A DNA stretch of 64,000 bases from Atrichornis clamosus (GCA_013400975.1 WBMZ01011886.1:124001-188000); one strand, 5' to 3'. Positions 37,901 through 50,756 are shown, counted from the stretch's first letter. Program-made: numbers and translations. The notes: generated from the letters alone by a model not told the origin.

Positions 37901-38559
37901 GTTTCTAAAATAAATTATGATAAAGTATTTCTGTTTATTTTTTTAAAAATGTTTTGAACTTCTAAAATATTTTTCTGAAAATGGCAATAAGAAATGGCAT
38001 GATAGTGGAAATTTATTTAAATGGTTTATTTAAATGAGCTCTACATTTTTCTGAAATTGTATGATAAATATCTTCTTGGAAATGATATTAGGAAAGTAGG
38101 GACCTATGAGATCAAAACTACAAGCTAGTTGTTACACTAAAAGTAGCTCAAAGTGAAAGCCATCTTCTGGCTGTAACAGACATCAACATAGTCATGAACT
38201 AGCCACCCAATCATACCTGCCACTGGCTTACTTCCTTTGGTCACTCTAAAAAAGTCCAAAGCAGGTACACACATACCTGTTTACATGTTCTTCTCCAGAA
38301 TAGGATGGACATTGTCCTCTCTATGATCTGAGGACATCCAGACAGTAGGCAGCATAAAAGATGAAGGCACAGTACATGTTCCTTGCTATTACATCCCTTC
38401 ATTTCTCAAAAATTTATGTTTTTTCTTTGCCAGTAGCTATCATCCCTGAAAGGGAGTTCATCCCTCTCTTCTGTCCCTCGAGATGCATTTGTTCAACTGA
38501 GAGCTAGAGAGTTTCCAAAATATCGTTGTATCTCCTTCTGGTGAATGAGAGAGGGACAA
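31981..38559. other. Intergenic, no gene recognised
   Basis: No gene. Minor features: a short TA microsatellite at about 37656-37668, a 14-bp palindrome GAATATTAATATTC in 37740-37790, and an AT-rich patch at about 34020-34110 that could be conserved non-coding DNA. Confidence 0.5.
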
Positions 38560-38603
38560 GATCCCACTTATTGTACAGTGGGGATCCTACTTATTGTACA
38601 GTG
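38560..38603. repeat. Two-copy tandem repeat, 23-bp period
   Basis: 'acttattgtacagtg' occurs at 38566 and again 23 bp later, with near-identical flanks. A small local duplication with no function evident. Confidence 0.75.
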
Positions 38604-39823
38604 CCTTTTTGCTAGTCCTGGCTGGCCCACTTTAACCAGATTCTCCATGAAAAAATACCTCTACTCGTCCTTGTATCTTCACTTAAGTTCACTTAAGCCT
38701 TCTGACCTCTCTGGAGCAAGAAGACTATCTCTTCTCCCTGGCTGGAGAGATGAAAACCAGAAACCGTGTGTAGCAGGTTCCCTCCTGTGTGTTTATCCTA
38801 CATTCAAGGGCAGACTTTGGGACTGGCAGCCTCCCTCATGCTTTGTCTCCAATAACTGCAGTGTCCAAACAGCTCATGAGATTTGTGCTTAGAGCATGTG
38901 CTGCCCCAGGATTTGAGTGAAACCTTCAGTAGGGTTGCCATGGTTTTCAAACAGCCATGACTCATAGTCGTGATGGTAGAAAGCCAATTATCAGCCTAAT
39001 AAATGCAATATGGGGCAAGCTTCTAGTGCTGCTGTTGAACTGCTCTCTTCTATGAAGTGTACTCCATCCACATCCTTATCTCAATGGAACTCAGAGAAAA
39101 TTAAATGCCTCTCAGACTAACTCTTTTCATCCCTCTCTCTCCATGTTCATGCTTTCTTCTTTGGTCATGCTTGTCAGATCCATGTAAAGTGGATAGTCAC
39201 AGTTTATAGATTACAACTTGTTTTTTCCTTTTTTTCCCCTAAAAACTACAATGATCCTCTAATTGAGGTCCATCTTATGTATATAGCTGTAGAATACAGC
39301 TTTACAGTTTTATACATAGCTGAATTTGTTGTCCTGCATCTGCCATTAAACAGTGGTCATGCAATTCTGTTACCTCAAACATAAATATAAAAGAATTTGA
39401 GTGGCTATGCCATATTTAATAAATATGCTAGATATCATGTATTTATGTTTGAGCTATAACAAAAGCACATAGCAGAAGTTATCTTGAAAAAATGAATAAA
39501 CAAGTACTTACATTAGTAATTTTTAAGGTAGTAGTTATTAATAAATTTTAGAAATATGATTATAATAAATACCTTAGGAGTACATCCTTAATAGTTACCA
39601 ATAATCATTATGCAATTAAAAGATTATTTTGTTTGTGCTCATACTTACACATTCATCAGTGACCACTTCACTGTTAATTGTATGTTCAACCTTCACGCAA
39701 CCTTGTCTTCCTTATCATTTATTTATGCAATAAATATTTTTGTATCATTTATGACAAACTTCCACTACACTTTTCATTTACTTCTCTGCATCTTTCAAAT
39801 ATTTTTTGTTTCATTCCCTCCAG
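38604..39823. other. Intergenic, nothing recognised
   Basis: AT-rich non-coding sequence leading to a pyrimidine-rich tract just before 39824. Confidence 0.5.
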
Positions 39824-40218
39824 GTCAGACACTGAAAGACCTAATCCAGAGAAATCAAAGGGAAGCTGAATATAATTAGTTGACTCGAAAGAGGCCAGCA
39901 GAATCCCGTTCACATAAAATTATTTCCTTCTGACTCCCATTTGAATCTTGGTATTTCTGAAAATCACTCACCGCTCCAGAAAGGGAAGACCCAGAGAGGA
40001 GCAATACAGAGAATGGAGAGTTTTGCAAAAGCCCAACTCACTGGTACAACCGGTGGGGTCAGCTCCTGGAGTAAAGAAGTCTTCAGTGCCTGGCAGGGCT
40101 GGTGTGACCTGCTGCTGCTGGGAGGCATTCATCAAGCATTCACACAATCACACCAGTTTAAGATACCCTCACCACCACTGGAGAAGAACGGCTTGATTCA
40201 ATCCCTTGTCTACCTTCA
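39824..40218 (+). other. Candidate non-coding exon flanked by splice-like signals
   Basis: A long pyrimidine-rich tract ends in CCTCCAG at 39817-39823, a good acceptor. The next strong donor, GTGAGTAC, starts at 40219. The 395-bp interval has no long conserved frame. The open frame through the acceptor stops soon after it, so any exon would be non-coding (lncRNA). Chance splice-like words are common at this length. Confidence 0.18.
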
Positions 40219-43200
40219 GTGAGTACAACTGGAAGTGCTGCTTTTCTTCATGTTTTCCCTCTGATATTTAGCACTAAGGATTTATGCTTGGCCTTCATCT
40301 TGTATCATCTCTTTTCAGCAAATCCATCCTCTCCTTTCCTTTCTCTCTCCCTCTTTTTTTTTTTAAACTTTTCACTTCAAATTTTAGTAGTGAAACAGAA
40401 AGCATACTTAGCAATTCCTCCTTGAGTTCTTCTTTCAAGGAGGATTTGCAAAGCCCTGTGCTTGGCAGCAAGTGCTTTTGCCACCCCAACAAAGCCCCTA
40501 CTGAACAGCACTGCTTACTTGTGTGACAGCACTGTCCTTGCATGAATCAGAGACGTGCGGAAAGATGCAAAGTTTAGCACTAGGATTTGTATGAATATTC
40601 AGCTTAAATATTTGTCTCAGGCCCTCATTTCTATAACTAGAAAAGGCTTCCAAATATCATAATGAAAAATAAAGTTATGTATATGGTTTTCTGTGAATTG
40701 TTTGGCAATCTCACTTCCGTATTATCAGTTCTTTCTTACACTTTGCAATGTTGTTGCTGCTGATTGTAGCAGATGGCTGGGTTATATCTTTTGCCCTTTG
40801 CACAGGAATGTTTTTGCTATTGTTTGATGAATAACTGATGTACTGATGTACTCTTTGGGAGATGGAAACTTTAGAAAGTTTTATGAATCAAAGTGTCTGG
40901 TCACAGACATATTTAAAATGAGGGACATGTACAAGGCAATTTGGGTAGGATGTTCAGAACAATGGATTGAAAAAAGCTGCTGTTTATAAATCGCTATTTA
41001 CATAATCTGCCATTTCTGTTATCTGCAACATTCTGCACAACAAAATTACTGCAACCAAATGAAATTTAAATGTCACTAGATTAACTAATCTTAGCTAAAG
41101 CATAAGAAATTTAAATTAGCCCATCGTTAAATCAGCTTGCATGACACCCTTAGAGGATGAAGTAATCTTTCCAGCCGGACAAGGATGGTGGCTCAGCCCT
41201 CATTTTTGCTCAACTGGTAATTTGGCTGTAATTTGAAGATGAGAAGTCTCATTCCTAGGACGTATCACTGTCCTGCCAAAATTACACACTTCCCACATGG
41301 GTGACCCACTTGCAGGTCACCTTATGCTTCGGTCTGAACAATGAGGATGTTGTCATTTAACTGTGCAATATTTGATATTGTCACATCTGTGACAGCTAAC
41401 CAAGAATGGAAAAATATTGAGCATTATGGGTTCAGTCCCTACTAGTGTCTTCGGGCCCTGATTCAGCAAAACATTTAAAGCTAAGTTATATGAGAACCAT
41501 GTGAGTATTCCGACAGAAATTCAAGAGTATTTTATGCTTTTCAAAATAAGCACAGGCTTATGGTCTTTGGTGGGTTAAGGCAAGAATGAGCACAAGTTTG
41601 TGGGAGAGAGCCTGTATTTTACCCTGTGATAACAAGACCTTTGTTTGGCACTGTGGGTCCCAGGATGCTCTCTGAATGAGCTCACACAGCATCTGTACCA
41701 CTAACAGCAGTATTTGGGGAACTGGAATAAACAAAGGAACACAAAGTAAGGTATGTGCTCTGATAAGCCATCAGCAGTCTTTGCAGTAGAAGTGATTTTT
41801 AATGAAACATGGTGAGAAGCCCTCTTATGAATAAAGATGTCACACACCCATCTATGGGGAAAGTGTCAGGCAGAAAGAAATTAGATGGTGCTGGGTGGTC
41901 CTCCCCACCTTATCAATGCTTGTCTTCTAGCTGTCAAGGGCACTCAGCTGCATCAACTGATGCCTCTAGCACAGTATGTGCACCCCTCAACATCTCTTCT
42001 TCCTGTCTTTCTTCATCTCCAGTATCATTTGCCACAGGAAGACACTGTGAACCATTGCTCCTGCATCACACCAGAGATGTGCACTTGCCCACCAATCCTT
42101 GGGGTTGCTACAAGTAATAAAGTCTCTTCCTTACACCCACTGTGGCTTTAATGGCTGAGGAAATCAAGAGGAAGATCTGGCTTTTAGGCTACAGCATCTG
42201 CTTGTGGACACAGCACTCATTGGACCACAGGAGGCTTAAGCACAGCCTTCCTCTCACAGAGATGAGCACAGCAGAGCAGTTCTGTCCATCTGCAACCAAG
42301 AACCACACCTGCATGCACGTGCCCCCCATCTCCTTAATTTTGGATTCACACTACAATGCGATCTTTGCAAACCTGGCTCAATTCAGGTGACCAAGTGTAG
42401 CTTCACACTAGGACAGGGGAAAGGCACAAGAGAGAGAAGAGCTTTCTATTTCCCAGATCCACCAAGCATGAACTCCAGTTTTGCAGATCTTGACCATAGT
42501 TCTTTTCGCCTTCTATACAGGTCCTTAAATATGCATATATCATCCTGTACACATCTTTTTGTAATAAGATTCATATATTACAGTGATAATCCTGGAAATA
42601 ATGAGGGTACAAAAGAGAACTACCATTGTGAAGAGATGCAGAGATACCTTCTGGTCCAGGATGAAAAAAATGGCAGAGGAAATTCAGTGTCAGTAACTTA
42701 AGAGATGTGACTAAAATAAGCACTCCTAACTTTATACATCTAAAAAAGATGAGCTTTAAAACAACTATTTCTGAGCAACAAAATTTGGTGTTGTAGTAGA
42801 TAGCTCTATCTATGATCTTTCTGTCTGTGGAGGATCATCTCCCTAGGGAAGAATAAATGTATTTGTTATTACATTTAGTCTTAAGGATCACATTGTAAAA
42901 TAATTTGTTAAAAGAACATTACCACTGTATTTTAATAGTGTTGTATTTAAACTTATACTATGAGATAAAACTGATGCAAATTATTTTATTGGATTATTTC
43001 CTGCCATTTTTTAATTCCTTGTCAGGTTGTTTGTAAAGACAATGGAAAATTCCTGAGGGTACCATAATTATGTTTCATAATGTAATAATTATGTGTGCAT
43101 AACTTCAAAAAAGGAGAAATCTTAAGGGATATCCTCCTTTTATATACTGTGGTATTATCACAATAATCTACAGTCATATAGAAAATTAAATAATTAAATG

Positions 43201-43446
43201 TCAGAATTTGCTCCTGCTTTTAACTAACTGTGTCAGCAAGATTTGCTGGTACGTATTTTACCACATATACAGAGCATACAAAGAAAACCTACTTAAAATT
43301 ACCGATATTTTAGAGTAAAAGGACAGAAGTTATTCCTTTTAGATAACAACTTCTAAATACTTCTCTTTTTTTGTTTTCTTGCGTTGACTCAGGCAGTAGT
43401 ACTAAAGCAGTATAACTGAACTGTGCTTTGTTTTTCCACAACTGTA
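40219..43446. other. Intergenic, no gene recognised
   Basis: Several frames of 70-105 codons near 41809-42701 are not recognisable and overlap in different phases. A T-run is at about 40355-40364. Nothing else identified. Confidence 0.5.
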
Positions 43447-43510
43447 CGGCAGGACTAGATGACCTCCCGAGTCCCTGCCAAGCTGAATTACTCAACAGCT
43501 CTGTGATCAC
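43447..43510 (+). mobile_element. Short CR1 3'-tail fragment
   Basis: 'ggcaggactagatgacctcc' followed by a 'gtccctgcca...ctgaatta' segment and 'ctctgtgatcac' is the typical CR1 3' tail. Only about 64 bp remain. Confidence 0.75.
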
Positions 43511-46500
43511 TGCCCAAGAGCGAGGCTGTGGCTAATTGTAAGCTGCCCTGCCAGTATTCCCCTAGTGGATAAATACGCACTTTCCAGGAGAATAAAAAAG
43601 GACCTGGCCAATATTTCTCATTTCCATCCTTCTTTGTCGGGAAATGAAGAACTACAGTCTAACCCCAGCACTGTAACAGAAGTCTGAAACCAATATGAGC
43701 CTTCCATCACTTTATCTCCATTAACTTTGGCCGCCTTTTACAGTTTCATGAGTGTGAAATGAATCATGCCCTCTATTTTTAATTGCTATGCCTACAGCCA
43801 AAGTCCAGAGATACAGATCAGCCACACAAAGAGGGGCAGCACCTTATAAAGCAAACTGCTAAGGTACTTCCATACCCTGTTCCTAAGATGGAAACTGAAC
43901 ATTTCAATGCTGAGATGAATAAAACCAAGAATGATGAGGATCATGAGGACTCTGGCAGAGGAGTTCCCTGAATGATGCATGTTGTCTGGTCTCTGTGCCT
44001 CTTCCAATCCTGCAATAGAAAATCGTCAAGTTACAGAAAAGAGTGGTAAAAATCAGTGGCAGAGAAACTATAGCCTTCCCTGAACTTTTTTCTTTTTATA
44101 GTTTACTACATTTAAATGAACTATTCACAAAACCAGAATAATAAAGCTATTAGCTTTATTAGTGATCAAAGACTCTACTTATGTATAATGTTTACAAAAC
44201 TTTAGCACGACAAAACTTAGTCAACACAGTTTGTCCTGCTTAACAAAAATTTTATTAGGAAGCACTTATCTACATACTGATTTATTTGACCTGCTTCATC
44301 ACAGTAAATGAAAACCCATTCCTGTCCATATGCAATGAATCTCTGCAAAGATCTTCATAGAATGAAAACTTGTAATAATGGGTGCATTAAAAAGTATTGA
44401 AAATTAAGGCGAAAAGTCTTAGAAGACTGCATGGGGATTATTTACAGACTTATACTAGAGTTGCAAGTTTCAACATGTGAGCCCATACAGGCATAAGGAA
44501 TTAAAATGCATAAAATAGATGTGTCCTAGAATACCATATTAATGGGCAAGCAAAGCCTAAATATTTAATTCCAGCAAAGTGAATCAAAGGATAGAAGAAG
44601 ATAAAGTTCTGTCTCTCCAAGAAGAACCTGATTCATTAAAAAATGAAATGTGTGCTAAATAGGAAGCCCTCTGGTAAAGAAGAAGGGAACAGGCATCAAT
44701 TTACTGGACTATTTAAAAAATGTGGAAACTGAAGACTAATTTCTAACTTCACTTTTGTCTGTGCAAACTCAAAGAAACTCCTTCAATTTCAGTGAAGCTG
44801 GTCCAAACTTCTAGCATTTTAATTATGCCTGTCCTTTGTCAGAAAGATCAATCTTTCTCCTAAACCCTGAGTGCTGTTTTCTGTTTTTCAGTGCTGTAGG
44901 AGTTCTGAATAAGATAAGTATTTTATCTCTTGATGTTCTTTTTAATATTCCAGGTGACCAGTTAGTTTCTGTAATGTTCTGTGTGGCTGCCTCCATAAAC
45001 TGTCCTTATTCTGAACTCACTGAAGAGGTGTTACTTTTATACACCTGCAGATGGTAAGGCTACCAGAAAGGACATCAAAGCAAAGCTAAATAGCATTTCT
45101 GACAAAATAATGCTGATTCCTCATCCAGTGCACAGCTATCACGAGTAACTTCAAAATGGGCAGGCTCCAAATTCTGAAGTGGACTTAGATGGAGTAGTGG
45201 AGATACACAGTTCGGAGGATAGTCCAGGAAGTCTCACACTTTCTACAGAAAGGGATACTTTTGCTTTAAACACAGGAAGGAATACTTACCAGACCCTCAC
45301 AAAAAATACCCAAAACCAACCAAACAACTTCCTAGAAAAAATAGTATCATATAAAAAGCTGCTTTTCATTTTGGTAACAGGGCCTCCTTGGAGATTTCCT
45401 GTATAATTTCATTGCTATTTTTGGTATATATTGAGTTGTAATACTAAAATGAATCAGAATTATTCTCTTTTATGTGGTTGTACAAGAGACAAGGCAAGGC
45501 TGTGACTTGAGAGGAAAAGGACTTTTTTGTTGTTTTGATTTATTGGTTGTCTGGCCAAAGTTGTCTTCCCAGCATTGGTTCCCATCAAGCATCTGATAAT
45601 CACCATTTTTCACTACCTGATGTCTTAACTTCCCTCCCTCATAAACAGTTGCACAGAGTCAGACAAATCAAAAAATGCTCTGGCATAATCTCATTACCTT
45701 GGTCTAGTGCCCTTTTGCATCAGGAGGGATGACTACGTTTGCAGTGTCTTAGAGATGTGCCCTTTGCCTCCTCCCCACCACAGTTCTGCTGTTGCAGACA
45801 CCTGCGTTCAGGGAGGTTACTTGCTCTACAGAAAACTGAAAACAGTATTGAAACCTATGCTGGCAGCTTTCAAGGACTAAGTTTCTGAATGTGATGAAGA
45901 ATAGGACAGAGGTTATGGCTTTCACAGCAAAATACTATAAAAAGCTACATCAATCTGAAGCAAACGGAATTGCGGTTCTGTTGTATGTCAAACCACAAGA
46001 TGCATTCTCCACTTTGGATTTAGGAAATAATTAACAATACTTACAGCACAGAGTAATCATTTTGGACTAAGCTATACTAGTAGCCTTCATGACATTAGTT
46101 GCTACTTGATATCTGCCAAAAAAAGCAGGTAGATATTAACAAAGCCTTAAAACATCTAAGCAAATAAAATTGTAAAAATCTAATACATAAATCATAAAGG
46201 CAAGATATACAGAAGCTCAACAGCTAGTGATTTAATTTCTTAGGCTCAAGTGCTGAGAAACTTGGACATTTTTATTTTTAGGATATGCCACCCATAGATC
46301 AGGCTCATGCTTAATAAAAGAACAAAATATTACATTTTTTATGGATCAATACATCATCAATCCTAACCACAGGAAAATATTTCATTGTTTTAATGATTGG
46401 ACTCAACAAGCACCTTTTTGTTCCAAAATAAAACTACAGTATTAAGACAGTGGGATTGCACAGCCCTGTTTCTCTCCCACTTTTTGGCACAAGCTGATGG

Positions 46501-47599
46501 TTTGTCATTGACACAGCTGATAGATGTGATTTGCCCTAATGGCAGCACTTTCATCAGAACTCAGCTAAGTTCAAGGATACAGCATTGGTATAGCACAAAT
46601 GAGCATCTACATGGCTGTTGGGGATTAAAGCACATAAAAAATAAAGTAATAGCCACTGAGACAACAGGAAGACTTTGAAGAGAGAATAAATATATTTACT
46701 CAAATTTAGATTAGTCAGGATACATGATAAAAATAATTTCTGTTGTTTTTTGTAAAGAAATGTAAATAACACTACTTCATTTCTCAACTTAGTCACATTA
46801 TCAACCTTAGATCCAAATGTATTTCTATTCATTAACTGATAGTGGTATTTCTTATGAGTTTTTTTAACAACATTGGCCATAAATCTTTTACTCTGCATTC
46901 TAAGGCTGTAAGGAAATTGCCTGAGAATAATCACAAAGGGCAGCCTGGCTGTTCACAGCTGGTACAGTTTGTAATGAAAATACTGGTTAAAAATTCCAAG
47001 TTGATTCTTAGTTACATTAAAAATTTATTAACTAAGAGTTTCCAGGAAAGCAAAGAGAGAGAAATAACCTCTTGATTTACAAAGTTACTGGCTCTCCAGT
47101 ATAATGCACCAGAAATCTGGAAGAAATAGATTCTAAGAATTCCAACCAAATAACCTAAGTAATAGAGATATATGGTGAAATGAACCTTCCTCATTACTTG
47201 ATAATGAATACTATATAAAGAAAAGAATCTAGCTTAATTCTGATTGAATTATTAGGTCCTGAAAATTGATACCTTATTTATCAAGTCTAGTTGGAAAAAA
47301 CTCTGGATCAGTACTCAGTCTTGAATATACCTGCAACCAGCTGAACAGGCAGACTGTGCAAATATTCACATTCAAGACCAATTTGCATTTATGAGCAAGT
47401 CCTGAATATGCATAGATACGAAGGAAGTATTGCTGAACTTGTTTATGTAACACACAAAGGCAACACCAGCTACACTGAGCAAGAAAGCATAATATTTCAT
47501 TAGGCAAGAATAAGAGCATACAAAGGGAAAGGATGTATCGGTACCCAGGTTTACAGAGCATGAAATGATGAACAAAGTCCTTAGTAGCTTATCTTCATT
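43511..47599. other. Intergenic, no gene recognised
   Basis: AT-rich, short frames only, no repeat family identified. Confidence 0.5.
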
Positions 47600-47685
47600 T
47601 ACGTAGGACGTCTGAGGCATAGGCAGGAAATGAAACCAGGACTGCCTGCTTTGCCCCCAATTCTTAGCACAAGGCCAACCTTCGC
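47600..47685 (-). repeat. MIR-like SINE remnant, minus strand
   Basis: 'aatgaaaccaggactgcctg' followed by 'ctttgcccccaattcttagc' resembles the reverse complement of the MIR tRNA-related/core part, in which 'gaacccaggtctgcctg' is followed by 'actc...gctcttaac'. Diverged and short. Confidence 0.42.
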
Positions 47686-48035
47686 CTTTAAGTCTGCATA
47701 TCCGAGATCAAAGGCATACACATTCCTTCAGACTAAATCAGAGAAGGTTTGTACAGCACTGTTCTCGTAGTAGTAAACCTTTAACTTAATCTATAATTGA
47801 AGAGGTAGCATTTCCAGGAGGCAAGCCCATGCCAGGGCACTGGTTCAGTACGGAATATGGCTACTCATTAAATTTTTAGTACTTTTTTCCTCTGTCAAGT
47901 CTGTGGTCTTTAAATTTTTCCATTTTAATTCACTGTATCAAGTAAGATCATGACCATAAATAATACAACAGCAAGAAAATGAAGCAATAAAGTATGTCAC
48001 AGATATATTCTGACCAAGAGACCACTTGCTTTTAC
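47686..48035. other. Intergenic, nothing recognised
   Basis: Unassigned sequence up to the target-site duplication of the next LTR. Confidence 0.5.
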
Positions 48036-48040
48036 AGAGC
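48036..48040. repeat. Target-site duplication AGAGC (left copy)
   Basis: AGAGC directly before the LTR. An exact copy follows the LTR at 49048-49052. Confidence 0.88.
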
Positions 48041-49047
48041 TGTTGTGGTTTGACCCTGGCCAGATGCCAGGCATCCATGGAAACCACCTGCTCACTCCCC
48101 CTGCAACTGGACAGAGGAAAAAAAAGTTCAAAGGGCTCATGAGTTAAGTACCCAAGAGAGATCACAGGCAAAAACAGGCTCAAGCTGAAAGATATGAAAG
48201 TAAATTTATTACACTAACAGAAACAAAGTAGGATAATGAGAAGTAGAATGAGCTCTTGGAGAACACCTTCTGCCCTACACCCTCCTCCCAGCTCTACCTC
48301 CTACCTCAGTGGCACAGGGAGACAGGGAATGGGGGTTTTGGTCAGTTCCTCATCTGTGGCTTCTCTCGCTGCTCAGGAATTGGAGTCGTTTCCCCTGCTG
48401 CACTCTGGGGTCCCTCCCTCAGGAGACAGTTCTCCAGGAACTTCTTCAACGTGAGTCCATCTCACGAGCAGCAGCTCCCTGCGAACTGCTGCAACGTGAG
48501 TCCATTCCACGGGCAGCAGCGCCTCTCAAACTGCTGCAGTGTGGGTCACTCCTTCACAGGGTGCAGTCTCCTTCCAGGTATCCACCTGCTCCAGGTGGGC
48601 TCCTCCACGAGCTGCAGGTGGGTCTGTGCACTCCCATGGGCCTCCATGGGCTGCAGGGGCACAGCTGCCTCACCACGGCCTTCACCACGGGCCGCAGAGG
48701 AATCTCAGCTCCTGCTCCTAGAGCACCTCCTCCCACTCCTTCTGCACTGACCTTGGTGTCTCCATGGTTGTTTTCTGCTCACATCTTCTCACTCTCCCCC
48801 ACTTCCCTGGCTGGAATTAAAACTGCACCACCAGGATTGTTTTGATTTTCTTCTTAAATCTGTTATCACAGAGGCATTACCGCTACTTCTAATTGGCCCA
48901 GCCTTGGCCCGCGGCATGTCCATCGCTGCGGTCAGCCAGTGATATGCTCTGCTGGACATGATGGTGGAAGCTTCTAGCAGTTTCTCACAGAAGCCACTCC
49001 TGTAGCCCCCACCGCTACAAAAAACCAGGCTTTGCAAACCCACTACA
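48041..49047 (-). mobile_element. Solo ERV LTR (avian ERVL-like, about 1 kb), minus strand
   Basis: A 1007-bp LTR that starts TGTTGTGG and ends ACTACA, with a perfect 5-bp duplication (usual for ERVL/class III). On the minus strand it begins TGTAGTGGGTTTGC and carries AATAAA (plus 48205-48210). I recognise the sequence as an abundant avian LTR type. It includes the 'gttgtggtttgaccctggcc' end and the 'cacgggctgcag'-style internal array. About three imperfect copies of a 55-60-bp unit ('caacgtgagtcc'/'cagtgtgggtca' words) lie at about 48440-48600. Frames of 164 and 178 codons on the plus strand and others on the minus strand are by-products of this GC-rich array, not genes. Confidence 0.93.
48440..48600. 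repeat. Minisatellite-like array inside the LTR
   Basis: Imperfect 55-60-bp units, each containing 'ctgctgca' or 'cttcttca' followed by 'acgtgagtcc'/'gtgtgggtca' and a 'cacgrgcagcag'-like segment. About three copies. The array belongs to the LTR itself. Confidence 0.75.
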
Positions 49048-49052
49048 AGAGC
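49048..49052. repeat. Target-site duplication AGAGC (right copy)
   Basis: Exact match to 48036-48040. Confidence 0.88.
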
Positions 49053-50329
49053 AGAACAAGTTGCATTACCTGATTAGACCTAAGGCCGCAGGTTTGTAAG
49101 ATGAAGGGATGTTGACTGGTTATTGGTCATTTTAATCTCTTTCTGCACAAGTGAACTCTCCATTGTGAACTGCACACCCACATAGGTCCCTGTTATACAG
49201 CTACCAAGATGACAAGACTGAAGAACTCACTGGAGAACACTTTCTGGTCACACTCATTCCTTTCCAAGGAAACCAGGGTGCCCAGAAGAGTGATGTGGAT
49301 CAGGTTTGTCCTGATATAAAAGCTGGAGGTGGTCAGACTAGGCATGGCTGCCACACTATAGCCTTGCAGTAACACATGGCAGCTAAGACTTAGATCACCA
49401 CAACTCCTGACTTTTTATTATGTTTGGCCCATCTCAGAACTAAGAATGTTTTTAACCGCTTTGTGTTACTAAATCTTTGTGAGAAATATTTTCATCATCT
49501 GCAAGAAAGACAAACTAGAAGAAAATAGTTTTCTATTGGCCAAGAAAACCCTATTGCAGTCAATGACATTTACCTACCCATCAATCCTGCACAGGGTGCA
49601 AGGCTGCAATTCTGTTTGCTTTTGTAACTCAGGCCTTCACAGAAGAGCTGCCTGTATGTACAGAGAGTGTTGTCTCTCTGAAGCCTAAGTGGGAATTTCT
49701 TTTTAAATCCTTTCTATCCTTTCTACCATAGCATCTCTACTTGAGCAGAAATATCAGAGAGGTCTCATCCACCTGCTTTCCACAGTTAAGTGCTCTGCCC
49801 TACTTGCCTGCCAACTATTACCTGATGCCCAGGGACCTTCCCACCACGTCTTCCAGTCCATGAGAAGAAATACCACAGATTGTCAGCTAGTTCATTTAAG
49901 TTCTCCCCATTTTAGTTAAAAACCAGTCCACACCCCTCACTGGACTTCATGAGCTTACCACTCTTGATATTGTTTTGCACCTCTTTTAGAAATCTGATAA
50001 ATCCACCTGAGTGATGATGGGGCTTTCTAATGCTCATCTGACTCCTCCATGCTCAGTGCTGTATCTTTAGCTTCTCACTCAGCCCATGGCTTTGATTGCA
50101 ACATCCCCAGCTGCCACGGGGGCCAAAAGCTGCCTTGGTTCTCAGGAAGTGGGGCTCTGCTCTGACCTCCTCGCGACCAGATTCTTCTCCATCACTCACA
50201 TCTCCGCAGTGCCACTGCCTATCCTGAGCTTATCACCTAAAGGCGTAAGGGGGGCTTATTAAGGCATCTGGAGGTAGCTGCTGTGGTCCCCAAATCATGT
50301 CTGGAGAGGGACACTTCAGGTGCAGGCTA
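49053..50329. other. Intergenic, no gene recognised
   Basis: Mixed composition with short frames only. The GC content rises towards 50.1 kb, approaching the LTR-like block. Confidence 0.5.
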
Positions 50330-50756
50330 GCTGCTAGCAGGTTCCTCTTTCTGCCTCTGCTGGTGTTAGGCGCTGATGACAAGTACCCCCTCACCCAAGC
50401 TGGACAGCTCAATATTACCAGAGATAAGAAGCAAAGAGAGCTCCCCGCAGACCAATATCCACGGTCAGAGTTTATTCCGTCTTCCGTGGGAGTGACCAGG
50501 TGAAGACAAGGACGCGTGCTCACCTGGCGTCTGAACGGGGTCCCACGGCCGGTACTCTGAGGGCATGGGGGCGGTACCAAGGCGGGGCCCGGGAGCGGAG
50601 CCAATGAGCAGCGGGAGGGGCGGAGCAGGGGCGCGGTCACGGGGCAGCGCACAGGCTGCTGGGAGAGGTAGTTTTTCTTGAACAGAGTCTGGGGGTGTGT
50701 ATGGTTCCATTTCCTCCGCAAGGAATCGTGGGGGAGGGTTCTCCTTCACTTTTACA
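50330..50756 (-). mobile_element. Probable LTR-like element, GC-rich, boundaries unresolved
   Basis: On the minus strand the order is a possible TG start (TGTAAAAGTG, plus 50747-50756) and a GC-rich U3-like part with CCGCCCCTCCC (GC box) and ATTGG words. An AATAAA follows (plus strand 'gtttattccg' near 50469-50478), then a U5-like segment. It ends near a 'gcgcctaaca' word (plus 50364-50373) that could mark the LTR end or a tRNA-primer-site remnant. I found no convincing target-site duplication, so the ends may be truncated. The minus-strand frames over it (162 and 94 codons) are Pro/Arg-rich and match no family I know. A non-viral CpG-rich promoter is the alternative. Confidence 0.5.

Noticed and set aside
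48256..48845. Overlapping plus-strand frames of 164 and 178 codons
   Set aside because: They lie inside the solo LTR with exact target-site duplications and arise from its GC-rich array.
50233..50749. Minus-strand frames of 162 and 94 codons, Pro/Arg-rich
   Set aside because: They fall in the GC-rich LTR-like block and match no known protein. Composition explains the open frames.
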